Below are positions 25,567 through 34,290 of a stretch of 61,211 nucleotides of DNA, one piece after another. This DNA comes from Pseudomonas sp. S30 (lineage in GTDB: Bacteria; Pseudomonadota; Gammaproteobacteria; Pseudomonadales; Pseudomonadaceae): positions 1 through 61,211 of the forward strand of contig NZ_JACVTO010000026.1 in assembly GCF_016518545.1 (NCBI RefSeq), in the 5' to 3' direction. A model generated the notes under the pieces. That model searched no databases. It was not told the DNA's origin and saw only the letters and a list, made by a program, of their open reading frames with translations. The translations under genes and the position numbers were made by a program. Position 1 is the stretch's first letter, and every line of letters starts with the position of its first letter.

Positions 25567-25902
25567 ATGCTGAATCTGAACCAGTACTACGGCTTGGCCG
25601 AGCTCATCGATGAAATTCGCACGCAGATGGAGCAGGGTGACCACTTCTGCCTGTATGGCGATGACGAGAGCGACCTGGACCTTGCGCGGCGCTATTTCAT
25701 CGCGGCTTATCCGGACGTCGAGGATGACAGTGAGGTGTATCCCGCCGCTGTGCAGCGCGAGGGTTTGAGTTACCTGTATTCAGGTCAGCAATTGGCCGAT
25801 GTGGTCTGGGTGCTGGCGCAGCGCAAGCCCGATGCACGGCCTGAGGACTACGTCAGGGCGCTGAACCACTATCAGCATCACGACACGTTCCTCGAGATCT
25901 AG
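25567..25902 (+). CDS. Small acidic hypothetical protein (111 aa, DUF7716-like)
   Basis: Very acidic, with CLYGDDESDLDLARRYF and a C-terminal YSGQQLADVVWVLAQRKP stretch that recalls the DUF7716 group; this match is from memory and not certain. A purine-rich GAGGAGC precedes the ATG. It is paired with the gene at 25191 and convergent with the EAL gene. No function is assigned. Confidence 0.6.
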   Translation: MLNLNQYYGLAELIDEIRTQMEQGDHFCLYGDDESDLDLARRYFIAAYPDVEDDSEVYPAAVQREGLSYLYSGQQLADVVWVLAQRKPDARPEDYVRALNHYQHHDTFLEI

Positions 25903-25912
25903 GCGAGGCGAC

Positions 25913-26698
25913 TCAACCGCGCAGCCGCTCGACCAGGGGCAAGGCATTCACCTGCGGTCGCGCGAACAGATACCCCTGCATCAGCTCTACGCCAAGCCCG
26001 GACAGGGCATCGCACTCGGCCTGGGTCTCGATGCCCTCGGCCACCAGGGTGATGCCCAGGCGCAGGGCCACCAGAACGATGCCGGCGACTATGGCCTGGC
26101 GCACCGGATCCTTGCTGATGCGACGGGTGAGGGCCATGTCCAGCTTGAGCACATCGGGCTGGAATTCGGCCAGCAGGTTCAGGCCCGAATAGCCCGAGCC
26201 GAAGTCGTCGATGGCGGTGCTGAAACCCTGGCGGCTGTACTCGGCGAAGATCGACTTGAGGTGCTCGGGGTCGTCGATGCGTTCGCCCTCGGTGACTTCG
26301 AAGATCAGCTTGTCGGCAGGGAAATCGAAGGTGCGGGTGGCCTCCAGGGTGGCGCGGATGCAAGTGCTGGCGCGGTACACGGCGTTGGGCAGGAAGTTGA
26401 TGCTCAGCTTGCAGTCGTCCAGGCGGTTCAGGCCCAGGGCGGACGCCTGCTCGATGGCCTTGACCCGGCAGGCCTGATCGAAACGGTACATGTTGTCGGC
26501 CGAGACCTTGGCCAGGATCTCGCCGGCGCCTTCACCGTTCACCCCGCGCACCAGCGCCTCATAGGCGAACGGCTTGCCGGTGGGCACGTGGACGATGGGT
26601 TGGAAGGCCATGGTGATCTCGAAATCCAGGCTCTGCAGATTACGGCACTGGGAACAGCCGATGGCCTCGAAGGGTTGGGGGAATACAGGCTGGCTCAT
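25913..26698 (-). CDS. EAL-domain cyclic-di-GMP phosphodiesterase
   Basis: 261 residues, a stand-alone EAL domain. The catalytic set is present: EALVRG, NFLPNA, EVTEGE, the DDFGSGYS loop, KLDMAL, VAEGIET and QGYLFARP. It should hydrolyse c-di-GMP to pGpG. A GCSQCR pair of cysteines near residue 15 precedes the domain and might sense redox state or metal. No membrane segment is seen. Confidence 0.88.
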   Translation of the reverse strand: MSQPVFPQPFEAIGCSQCRNLQSLDFEITMAFQPIVHVPTGKPFAYEALVRGVNGEGAGEILAKVSADNMYRFDQACRVKAIEQASALGLNRLDDCKLSINFLPNAVYRASTCIRATLEATRTFDFPADKLIFEVTEGERIDDPEHLKSIFAEYSRQGFSTAIDDFGSGYSGLNLLAEFQPDVLKLDMALTRRISKDPVRQAIVAGIVLVALRLGITLVAEGIETQAECDALSGLGVELMQGYLFARPQVNALPLVERLRG

Positions 26699-26840
26699 GG
26701 CGCCTCCTCCGGGTGAGTGCTCGAATGTCGGCCGCTCGGGTGGCGCCCGGCGCCAGCGGCGCCAAGGGCGGGATCGATCTCGGTCGTTGGTTGGACCATC
26801 GCTCGTCGAAGACGTGCCGGGTTCGACTGAACAATAGCCT

Positions 26841-27338
26841 TCATGGGTGCGTTACGGCACGCGCCTGGGCACCCACGGGCGGCACCAGCGAGGCCAGCGC
26901 CTGACGCAGGGTGGCCAGGTCCTGGAAGTGACGTTCGCCGACCACCTGGCCCTGGTCCATGTCCAGCCACTGCACGGTTTCGCGATCGCCCGCATAGCGC
27001 TCGGCCACCTGACCGTCACGGTCCAGCAGGATGCGGTAGTTGGCCGAGCGCATGTTCGGCACCAGGAACGTGAGTATCAGGCCCGGCACACGGGCGATAT
27101 CGGCGACGAAGACCACGCCGCGTGCCTCCAGGTAGCCTGGCTGGGTATGCTCCACGGCACTGTTCACCAGGTTCGCCGTGGCGTGGCTGCGGGCGACCAG
27201 GACCACGCGAGTGGCCGGGTCGAGGGTGTAGGGCGCGTCGAACTGGTCCTTGAGGGTCCAGGCAGCGGGAAGCGGAGTGTCGGCCTGGGCCAGCGTGCTG
27301 GCCAGGGTCAGCAGCAGCGGAATGAAGAAGCGGCGCAT
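26841..27338 (-). CDS. Small exported thioredoxin-fold-like protein
   Basis: 165 residues beginning with a signal peptide (MRRFFIPLLLTLASTLAQA). The mature part has AAWTLKDQFDAPYTLDPATRVVLVARSH, reminiscent of redoxin/YtfJ-type folds, but without a CxxC. The downstream start at 27338 is preferred to an upstream in-frame one because it gives a proper signal sequence. No strong RBS is visible. A periplasmic role is inferred. Confidence 0.6.
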   Translation of the reverse strand: MRRFFIPLLLTLASTLAQADTPLPAAWTLKDQFDAPYTLDPATRVVLVARSHATANLVNSAVEHTQPGYLEARGVVFVADIARVPGLILTFLVPNMRSANYRILLDRDGQVAERYAGDRETVQWLDMDQGQVVGERHFQDLATLRQALASLVPPVGAQARAVTHP

Positions 27339-27390
27339 CGCAGGGGCTCGAAGAATGAAGAGTACCGAGAGTAACGACAGGAGCATACCG

Positions 27391-27720
27391 ATGGAAACCA
27401 TCGATTCACCGACTGGCGCCTATTTCATCCAACTGACGGTGTGGGAAGCGCGCGCTTCGCAGTGGGTGCATACGCCCAGTGTGGTGCAACGGCAGTCGCT
27501 GGCGGTGCTGCTGAGCTTCGCCGATCCACGCTGGTCGCTCGACCAGGCCCACTGGCTCGATGCGACCCAGGTGCACCTGCGCTTGCGCCGGTATCCGGGC
27601 GATCATCGACCGGCGCAGTTCCAGGTGTGGGTCGATTGCGCCAGCGCCCAGGCACGCATCGAAGAGGGGCCAGCGGTGCCGCTGGCCGGGCTGGAGGCTG
27701 CGCTGGTGGCCCGGCTCTAG
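27391..27720 (+). CDS. Hypothetical protein (109 aa)
   Basis: The ATG at 27391 has CAGGAG 7 bases upstream. The product is rich in Trp and His with no recognised domain. It starts 53 bases from the divergent exported protein and its stop overlaps the end of the hybrid kinase gene by four bases. Confidence 0.6.
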   Translation: METIDSPTGAYFIQLTVWEARASQWVHTPSVVQRQSLAVLLSFADPRWSLDQAHWLDATQVHLRLRRYPGDHRPAQFQVWVDCASAQARIEEGPAVPLAGLEAALVARL

Positions 27721-30275
27721 GCGACGTCCGTGCCGGCCGGAGCGTCGTCTGCTTCGCCCAGCGCCGTGCGCACCCGTGCTGCCAGGTCGTCGACGGCGAA
27801 GGGCTTGGTCAGCACCTGCATGCCGGCCTCCAGCTGGCCGTCGCCAATGGCCGCGCTCTCGGCGTAACCGGTGATGAACAGGATGCCCAGGCCGGGGCGA
27901 ATCTCGCGGCCGGCGTCGGCCATCTGCCGGCCATTCATGCCGCCGGGCAGGCCGACGTCGGTGATCAGCAGGTCGATGTGCACGTCCGAGCGCAGCACCT
28001 TGAGCCCGGCGACACTGTCGGCCGCCTCGATCACCGCGTAACCCTGGTCCCGGAGCACGTCGGTGAGCAGCATGCGGATGGTCGGTTCGTCGTCGACGAT
28101 GAGGATCGTCTGGCCCGCGCGGGAGGCAACGTCATGGGGCTGTTCGTCGTGGGCCGGCTGATCGTCGACGCCGCCCACATGGCGCGGTAGGAAGATGCAC
28201 ACCTCGGTGCCGATGCCCACCTGCGACTGCATGCGCACCTGGCCGCCCGACTGCTTGGCGAACCCGTAGATCATCGACAGGCCAAGCCCGGTGCCCTGGC
28301 CGAGGGGTTTGGTGGTGAAGAACGGATCGAAAGCCTTGGCCACCACGTCCGGGCTCATGCCGGTGCCGGTGTCGCTCACGCTGAGCGACAGGTACTGCCC
28401 CTCGACCAGGTCCAGGGTGCGCGCGGTGGCCTGGTCGATCCAGCGGTTGGCGGTTTCGATGCGCATGCGACCGCCATCGGGCATGGCGTCGCGAGCGTTG
28501 ATGCACAGGTTGAGCAGGGCGTTTTCCAGCTGGCTGGGGTCCACCCGTGCTGGCCAGCAGAGGCTGGCACCGTGGGTCTCGATGCTGATGGCCGGGCCGA
28601 CGGTGCGCTGGATCAGGTCGGTCATGCCCATGATCAACGCATTCACGTCGGTGGGCTGCGGGTCGAGCGTCTGGCGCCGGGAGAAGGCCAGCAGCCGGTG
28701 GGTGAGGGCGGCGGCGCGCCGGGCGGCGCCCTGGGCCGCACCGATGTACTTGTCCAGATCGGTGAGGCGACCCTGGGCCAGACGCGTGCTCATGAACTCC
28801 AGAGAGCCGGAGATGCCAGTGAGCAGGTTGTTGAAGTCGTGGGCCAGGCCGCCGGTGAGCTGCCCCACGGCCTCCATCTTCTGCGACTGACGCAGTTTCT
28901 CTTCCGCCTGCATCAGCTCGGCGGTGCGCTCGGCCACGCGCTGTTCCAGGGTGTCGTTGAGTGCACGCAAGGCAGAGGTGGCGCGGTCGCGCTCGGCCTC
29001 CAGGGTGCGGCGGTCTTCCACGTCGATGAGCACGCCGGGGAAGTCCTTGGGCTTGCCGTCGGCGTAGTCGACCCGGCCGTTGGCCTCCAGCCAGTAGTAG
29101 CAGCCGTTGGCACGGCGCACTCGATACTGGTGGGCGTAGGCGCCGCCGCGACCGATGGCATCGTCGATGGCGGCGATCAGCCCGGCGCGGTCGTCCGGGT
29201 GCACGGTGGTGATCACCTGCTCCAGGCTGAGACCGGTGCGCCCCAGCGTCGGGTCCAGGCCGAACGCCTGGGCGAAGGCCGTGTCGACGGTGAAACAGTC
29301 GCTGGGCAGGTCCCAGTGCCAGGTGCCGATGATCGCCCCGGCCGCCAGGGCCAGTTGCACCCGCTCGATGTTCGAGCGCGCCAGCTCCTCGCTTTCGCGC
29401 AACCGTTCCTGGGCGCTGCGCCGTGCGGTGACGTCGTTGAAGAAGATGCCGATCTGCCGTTCGCTCGGATCGCCGACGGGCACGGCGCGCACGTCGAACC
29501 AGCGGCCGAAGGCTTCGGCGTAGTTCTCGAAGTTGGCAGGCTCGCGGGTCTTGGCGACGCGGCCGTAGGTCTGGAACCAGAAGCTCTCCAGGTCTGGCGC
29601 GTACTCGGTGACCCACTTGCCGCGCAGGTTCACCCCCGATTCGCGCTCGAACGCCGGGTTGACCTCGATGAAGCGATAGTCGACCGGTTCGTCCTGTTCG
29701 TCGAACTTCACTTCGACGATGGCGAAGGCCGTCTCGATGGTTTCGACGATGGTGCGAAAGCGCTCCTCGCTCTTGCGCAGGGCGGTGGCGGCGGAACGGG
29801 TGTGGGTGAGGTCGAGCATGGCGCCGATCATGCGCACCGCCTGACCCTGGGCGTTACGGATGACATGACCGCGGTCGAGGACGTCGGAAAAGGAGCCGTC
29901 TGCACGCAGGAAGCGGTACTCGTCGCTCCAGGCGCTGCCCTCGCCGTCGATCACGGCATGGATGGAGGTGTGAACCCTTGCCCGGTCATCGGGGTGGATA
30001 TGCTCGAACCACCACTCGCCGGTGGCCAAGATCTGCGCCGGCGAATGGCCGTAGGCCTGTTCGAGGGCGTCGTTCCACTGCACGTGATTGCACACCAGGT
30101 CCCAGTCCCAGATCGCGTCGTTGGTGGCCTTGGCCGCCAGGCGATAACGCTCCTTGGTCTCGTCCAGGTGCTCGATGTCCATGCCGGCCGTGGCCAGGGC
30201 CTCGCGCAGGCGCAGCACCTCGGCTTCAAGTTGTTCGCGGGTCAGATCGTTCACGGTGGTTTTCACTTGAAGCAC
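27717..30275 (-). CDS. PAS-containing hybrid sensor histidine kinase
   Basis: 852 residues, soluble. Three PAS/PAC modules occupy about 45-430 (WWFEHIHPDDRARVH; FIEVNPAFERESG; VITTVHPDDRAG). They are followed by a coiled coil, the H-box GLAHDFNNLLTGI, an N/G1/G2 ATPase (LLNLCINARDAM, DTGTGM, GTGLGLSM), and a C-terminal receiver with LLITDVGLP (phospho-acceptor Asp) and the TKPF Lys. No transmembrane segment is seen, so it senses a cytoplasmic cue. There is no separate response regulator nearby. A GTG start at 30275 has a poor RBS; a GTG three codons in is possible. Confidence 0.88.
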   Translation of the reverse strand: MLQVKTTVNDLTREQLEAEVLRLREALATAGMDIEHLDETKERYRLAAKATNDAIWDWDLVCNHVQWNDALEQAYGHSPAQILATGEWWFEHIHPDDRARVHTSIHAVIDGEGSAWSDEYRFLRADGSFSDVLDRGHVIRNAQGQAVRMIGAMLDLTHTRSAATALRKSEERFRTIVETIETAFAIVEVKFDEQDEPVDYRFIEVNPAFERESGVNLRGKWVTEYAPDLESFWFQTYGRVAKTREPANFENYAEAFGRWFDVRAVPVGDPSERQIGIFFNDVTARRSAQERLRESEELARSNIERVQLALAAGAIIGTWHWDLPSDCFTVDTAFAQAFGLDPTLGRTGLSLEQVITTVHPDDRAGLIAAIDDAIGRGGAYAHQYRVRRANGCYYWLEANGRVDYADGKPKDFPGVLIDVEDRRTLEAERDRATSALRALNDTLEQRVAERTAELMQAEEKLRQSQKMEAVGQLTGGLAHDFNNLLTGISGSLEFMSTRLAQGRLTDLDKYIGAAQGAARRAAALTHRLLAFSRRQTLDPQPTDVNALIMGMTDLIQRTVGPAISIETHGASLCWPARVDPSQLENALLNLCINARDAMPDGGRMRIETANRWIDQATARTLDLVEGQYLSLSVSDTGTGMSPDVVAKAFDPFFTTKPLGQGTGLGLSMIYGFAKQSGGQVRMQSQVGIGTEVCIFLPRHVGGVDDQPAHDEQPHDVASRAGQTILIVDDEPTIRMLLTDVLRDQGYAVIEAADSVAGLKVLRSDVHIDLLITDVGLPGGMNGRQMADAGREIRPGLGILFITGYAESAAIGDGQLEAGMQVLTKPFAVDDLAARVRTALGEADDAPAGTDVA

Positions 30276-30330
30276 TCACGGCAGGCTCATCGATGATAGC
30301 AGTTTGCCCGGCCTTGCGACTCGGTGCGGC

Positions 30331-31284
30331 CTAGCGCACCAGCGTGGGGATCAGGCGTATGTAGATCAGTTCGCCGAGCAGCTCGACCAGCGTCTGGCAG
30401 ATCACGGCTGCTGCGGCGAGCGCCCGCAGCTCCTCGGGCAGCGCCAGGGCCAGCGGCAGCACCACCAGCGAGTTGCGAGTGGCGGCGCTGAAGCTCACCG
30501 AGCGCGACGCCTCGACCGGCAGCTGCAACAGCCGGGCGCAGCCCCAGCCCAGGCAGGGCGCGATCAGCATGAAGCCGAGGTACACCGGCAGCAGCGGCAG
30601 CAGGCGCGCGGCGTCCTGGGCCAGCGTGGCGATCTGCGAGCCGATCACGGCCAGCAGCACCAGTGCCATCGCTGGCACGGGCATCCAGCCCCAGGCCGTG
30701 CACCAGCGCTCGATCGGCCTTGCCCGGCGTGCGCCCAGGTGACTGAGCACGGCCAGGGCCAGCGGCAGGACGATCAGCAGCACGAAGGCTTCGACGAACG
30801 GCGCGACAGAAAGTGCCACGTCATGGCCATCGTCGAGCATCAGCGACAGATAGAGTGGCAGCAAGAGCAGTTGCAACACCAGCAGCAGCGGAGTGGCGGC
30901 CAGGGTCGACCGTGCGTCGCCTCGGCCCAGGTGGGTGAACACCACCACGTAGTCGATGCAAGGGGTGAGCAGCACCAGCAGCGCGCCGATCAGCAGTGCC
31001 GGGTGCGCCGTCAGCGGACGAGTGATGGCCCACACCAGCAGCGGCACCAGCACGAAGTTGGCCAGCAGTAAGGCGGCGATGAAGCGTCGATTGGCGAGGC
31101 TCTGGCGCAGGTCGAGAAAAGGAATCTGCAGGAACATGGCGTACATCAGCACGGCGATGGCGGGGGTGACCAGTGTTTCCAGGCGGTCGCCGACGCGTGG
31201 GGCGAGCAGGCCAAGAGCGATGGCCGCCACGACCGTGACGAGGTACAGGGGGATTTGCCGGGTTTCGAGTTGATCACGGGTCAC
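30331..31284 (-). CDS. BASS/ArsB-type (bile acid:Na+ symporter superfamily) transporter
   Basis: 317 residues with about ten membrane segments. LTPCIDYVVVFTHLG and SAATRNSLVVLPLAL are the discontinuous-helix motifs of the arsenite-efflux/ACR3 branch of the BASS superfamily. The GTG start has AGGA 8 bases upstream. It probably moves arsenite or an organic anion; no arsR or arsC lies beside it, so arsenic resistance is only a family-based guess. Confidence 0.75.
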   Translation of the reverse strand: MTRDQLETRQIPLYLVTVVAAIALGLLAPRVGDRLETLVTPAIAVLMYAMFLQIPFLDLRQSLANRRFIAALLLANFVLVPLLVWAITRPLTAHPALLIGALLVLLTPCIDYVVVFTHLGRGDARSTLAATPLLLVLQLLLLPLYLSLMLDDGHDVALSVAPFVEAFVLLIVLPLALAVLSHLGARRARPIERWCTAWGWMPVPAMALVLLAVIGSQIATLAQDAARLLPLLPVYLGFMLIAPCLGWGCARLLQLPVEASRSVSFSAATRNSLVVLPLALALPEELRALAAAAVICQTLVELLGELIYIRLIPTLVR

Positions 31285-31377
31285 GCGGGCGTCCTGGGAG
31301 CGATGGCAGAGGCAGAGTGAGGGACGATGATGACAGCTGTGGTGCCAGGGCGGGAGGGTTCAGCGTGCCGCGGGCAC

Positions 31378-32871
31378 TCAGGACTGCACCTTGGTCAGCG
31401 CTCGCTGCGGCGCCAGGCTGCCTGACTGATCGACAGCCGTCTCGTCGAACCATTGCGGCCAGGAACTGCGGTGGCGGTTACCGACCTCCACGCAGGGAAT
31501 CAGCCGGTCGCGCAGCGCCTCGGTCTGATTGACCGTCACGGCCGTGCGGTACTTGCGGCTATGAATGCATTCGCGGTCGCCGAACTCGCAGCGGTTCAAC
31601 TGCGTTCCGCCGCAGGGGCCGTTGGCCAGGCCCTTGGGGCAGGTTTCGGGGCAGTGGTACAAGGTGTCTTCGAGGCGGCATTGTCCGCAAGTGTCGCAGC
31701 CGACCACCGGTCGCTTCAGGCTGCGCTCCACGGCGTGTAGCAGGCGCGCCGCCGCTGGCGTCGACCACAGCGGCCGACGCACGCTCCAGCCGAACATCTT
31801 GCTCAGCAGCGTCTTGCGGTCGAACAACCGGTGGTGCACCGCCGACAACAGACGATAGCGCGCCTGCTCGGCGAATGACGCCTGCACCTCCCGCTGGCCG
31901 TACTGCCAATGGTGGGCCGGCGGATGAAAGCTCACCGGTGCCACACCGTCCATCTGCCAGGCCTGCTCCCAGGCCGACTGCCACTGCGCGAGCGACTGCA
32001 CGCGCGGCGACCAGACGTGCAGGGCCTGCTCCAGGGCCAGGAACTGCTCCAGGGTGTGCACCCCGGACAGGTTGATGCCGGCGTACCCCAGCAGGCGCAG
32101 GCCGATGATCTGCAAGGCCAGACGGTCCAGGCCACGCTGGTGGGCGAATGCCTTGGACACTGCGGCCTCGGCGGCGAGTACCGCGCGCATGGCCGGGCTC
32201 ACGGTCACCCCGGCGACATGCTCGAGCATGGCGGCGCGGCCATCGGTCAGGGCCATGATGCAGGCGAGCATGGGCCGGGGGGCGGGCTGGCGCTGCATCC
32301 AGGCCATGGCCTCGCGGTACTTCTGAAAATCGAAGCCCAGTTGCAGGATGAAGAAGTCGGCCCCAGCGGCGAGCTTCTTTTCGGCCTTGAAGTACTGGGC
32401 GCCACCTTCTTCCTCGCAGTACTTGAAGGGATTGAGCGCCGCGCCGAGCAGCCACTCCGGGCGCGCCTGGCGCACGATCTGCAAGGCCGCGACCGACTCC
32501 AGGTAACGCACCGGACGCTGCCCAGGGGTATGGCCTGGCAGTCGGTCGCCGGTCAGCACCAGCAGTTGGTCCAGGCCGGCAGCGTCCATGCGCTGCAACT
32601 GGGCGAGCAATTCCGTGCGCTCGCGATCCTTGCCGGAGAAGTGCAGCAAGGTCGGCACCGGCGTCTCGAAGCTCTGGCACGCCTCCAGCGGCGACATGTC
32701 CAGCGCACTGGCGACCCGGTCGCCGATCGATACCGCCAGCGGCCAGTCGCACAGCCGCTCACGCGCCATGATGCTGGCCAGGGCGGCGAAGCGCTGGGCG
32801 GAAGGCTTGGGCACGAACTCCATGACGCAGACGAAGGTGCGGTCGTGCAGGGCGTGTCTGAGCAGGGTCAT
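31378..32871 (-). CDS. Methylenetetrahydrofolate reductase-like protein with Cys-rich C-terminal domain
   Basis: 497 residues. The N-terminal TIM barrel is MTHFR-like (CVMEFVPKP, LLVLTGDRLPGH, GADFFILQLGFD, GINLSGVHTL). The C-terminal MTHFR_C domain carries a cysteine series from GCDTCGQC through HCPETCPKG and GPCGGTQ to RECIHSRKY, which probably binds a metal or iron-sulfur centre. This is longer than MetF. The family is often linked to one-carbon release from methylated compounds; here it stands alone, just downstream of a thiolase gene on the same strand. Confidence 0.78.
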   Translation of the reverse strand: MTLLRHALHDRTFVCVMEFVPKPSAQRFAALASIMARERLCDWPLAVSIGDRVASALDMSPLEACQSFETPVPTLLHFSGKDRERTELLAQLQRMDAAGLDQLLVLTGDRLPGHTPGQRPVRYLESVAALQIVRQARPEWLLGAALNPFKYCEEEGGAQYFKAEKKLAAGADFFILQLGFDFQKYREAMAWMQRQPAPRPMLACIMALTDGRAAMLEHVAGVTVSPAMRAVLAAEAAVSKAFAHQRGLDRLALQIIGLRLLGYAGINLSGVHTLEQFLALEQALHVWSPRVQSLAQWQSAWEQAWQMDGVAPVSFHPPAHHWQYGQREVQASFAEQARYRLLSAVHHRLFDRKTLLSKMFGWSVRRPLWSTPAAARLLHAVERSLKRPVVGCDTCGQCRLEDTLYHCPETCPKGLANGPCGGTQLNRCEFGDRECIHSRKYRTAVTVNQTEALRDRLIPCVEVGNRHRSSWPQWFDETAVDQSGSLAPQRALTKVQS

Positions 32872-33010
32872 GGGGCATCACCGGGGGCGGGCAGGCCGAC
32901 AGTGTCGCCGAGCGCGCGCCCGGCGGCTTGTCTGGATGCGTACGCCATCACTCTGGAACAGACACGTCCGTGGCCGGGTGGCGGCTGGCCGATCGCGCGT
33001 GGTGCGCCGC

Positions 33011-34189
33011 TCAGCGCTCGATCGCCAGCGCCACGCCCTGGCCCCCGCCGATGCACAAGGTGGCCAGCCCTTTGTGTGCATCGCGCCTGATCATCTCGTG
33101 CAGCAGGGTCACCAGCACCCGGCAACCCGAGGCGCCGATCGGGTGGCCCAGGGCGATGGCGCCGCCGTTGACGTTGACCTTCTGCGTGTCCCAGCCCAGT
33201 TCATGGCCCACGGCCAGCGCCTGGGCCGCGAAGGCCTCGTTGGCTTCGATCAGGTCCAGGTCGGCCAGCTGCCAGCCGGCCTTGTCCAGGCAGCGGCGGG
33301 TGGCCGAAACCGGGCCGATGCCCATGATCGCCGGATCCACGCCCGCGCTGGCGTAGCCGCTGATCCTGGCCAGCACCGGCAGGCCCAGGGCCTGGGCCTT
33401 GGCCACGCTCATCAGCAGCACCGCCGCAGCGCCGTCGTTGAGGCTCGACGCGTTGCCGGCGGTGACGCTGCCGTCGGCCTTGAACGCCGCGCGCAGCTTG
33501 CCCAGGGATTCGGCGGTGGTGCCGGCGCGCGGCTGCTCGTCGGTATCGAACACCTGGGGCTCGCCCTTGCGCTGGGGAATCTGGATGGGGGTGATCTCGT
33601 CCTTGAAGCGCCCGGCCTCGATGGCCGCCACCGCCTTGCGCTGGGACTCGGCGGCGAAGGCGTCCTGGGCCTGGCGGGAGATGGCGTACTTATCCACCAG
33701 GTTCTCGGCCGTGATGCCCATGTGGTAGTCGTTGAAGGCGTCCCACAGGCCGTCGGTGATCATGCTGTCGACCAGTTGGCCATGGCCCATGCGCTGGCCG
33801 CTGCGCGCCGACGGCAGCACATAGGGCGCCAGGCTCATGCTCTCCTGCCCGCCGGCGATCACCACCTCGGCGTCGCCGCAGCGGATGGCCTGGGCCGCCA
33901 GGTGCACCGCCTTCAGGCCCGAGCCGCAGACCTTGTTCAGGGTCAGCGCCGGCACTGCATGGGGCAGGCCCGCTTTCACGGCGGCCTGGCGGGCCGGGTT
34001 CTGCCCGGCGCCCGCGGTGAGCACCTGGCCGAGAATCACCTCGTCGACCTGCGCCGGGTCCAGCCCGGTCTGCGCCAGCAGGCGAGCGATCACTGCAGCG
34101 CCCAGGTCGACGGCCGAGACGCTGGCGAGGGCCCCCTGGAAACCGCCGATGGCGGTGCGGGTGGCGGCGACGATGGCGACTTCGTTCAT
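33011..34189 (-). CDS. Acetyl-CoA C-acetyltransferase (thiolase)
   Basis: 392 residues, the usual length for biosynthetic/degradative thiolases. The catalytic Cys is in LNKVCGSGLKAV, His in GGAIALGHPIGASG and the second Cys in ATLCIGGGQG. It condenses or cleaves acetoacetyl-CoA. The start at 34189 gives the conserved opening EVAIVAATRTAIGGF. It is monocistronic or co-transcribed with the MTHFR-like gene 139 bases on. Confidence 0.92.
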   Translation of the reverse strand: MNEVAIVAATRTAIGGFQGALASVSAVDLGAAVIARLLAQTGLDPAQVDEVILGQVLTAGAGQNPARQAAVKAGLPHAVPALTLNKVCGSGLKAVHLAAQAIRCGDAEVVIAGGQESMSLAPYVLPSARSGQRMGHGQLVDSMITDGLWDAFNDYHMGITAENLVDKYAISRQAQDAFAAESQRKAVAAIEAGRFKDEITPIQIPQRKGEPQVFDTDEQPRAGTTAESLGKLRAAFKADGSVTAGNASSLNDGAAAVLLMSVAKAQALGLPVLARISGYASAGVDPAIMGIGPVSATRRCLDKAGWQLADLDLIEANEAFAAQALAVGHELGWDTQKVNVNGGAIALGHPIGASGCRVLVTLLHEMIRRDAHKGLATLCIGGGQGVALAIER

Positions 34190-34290
34190 TGTTGTTCTCC
34201 GCAAGAGGTGAGCGATCGGCACAGCATCCCTGGCGGGCGCTGATTTGAGAAGTTTGTTTTTCTTCAGGATTGATCGGCTTTGCAAATGAA

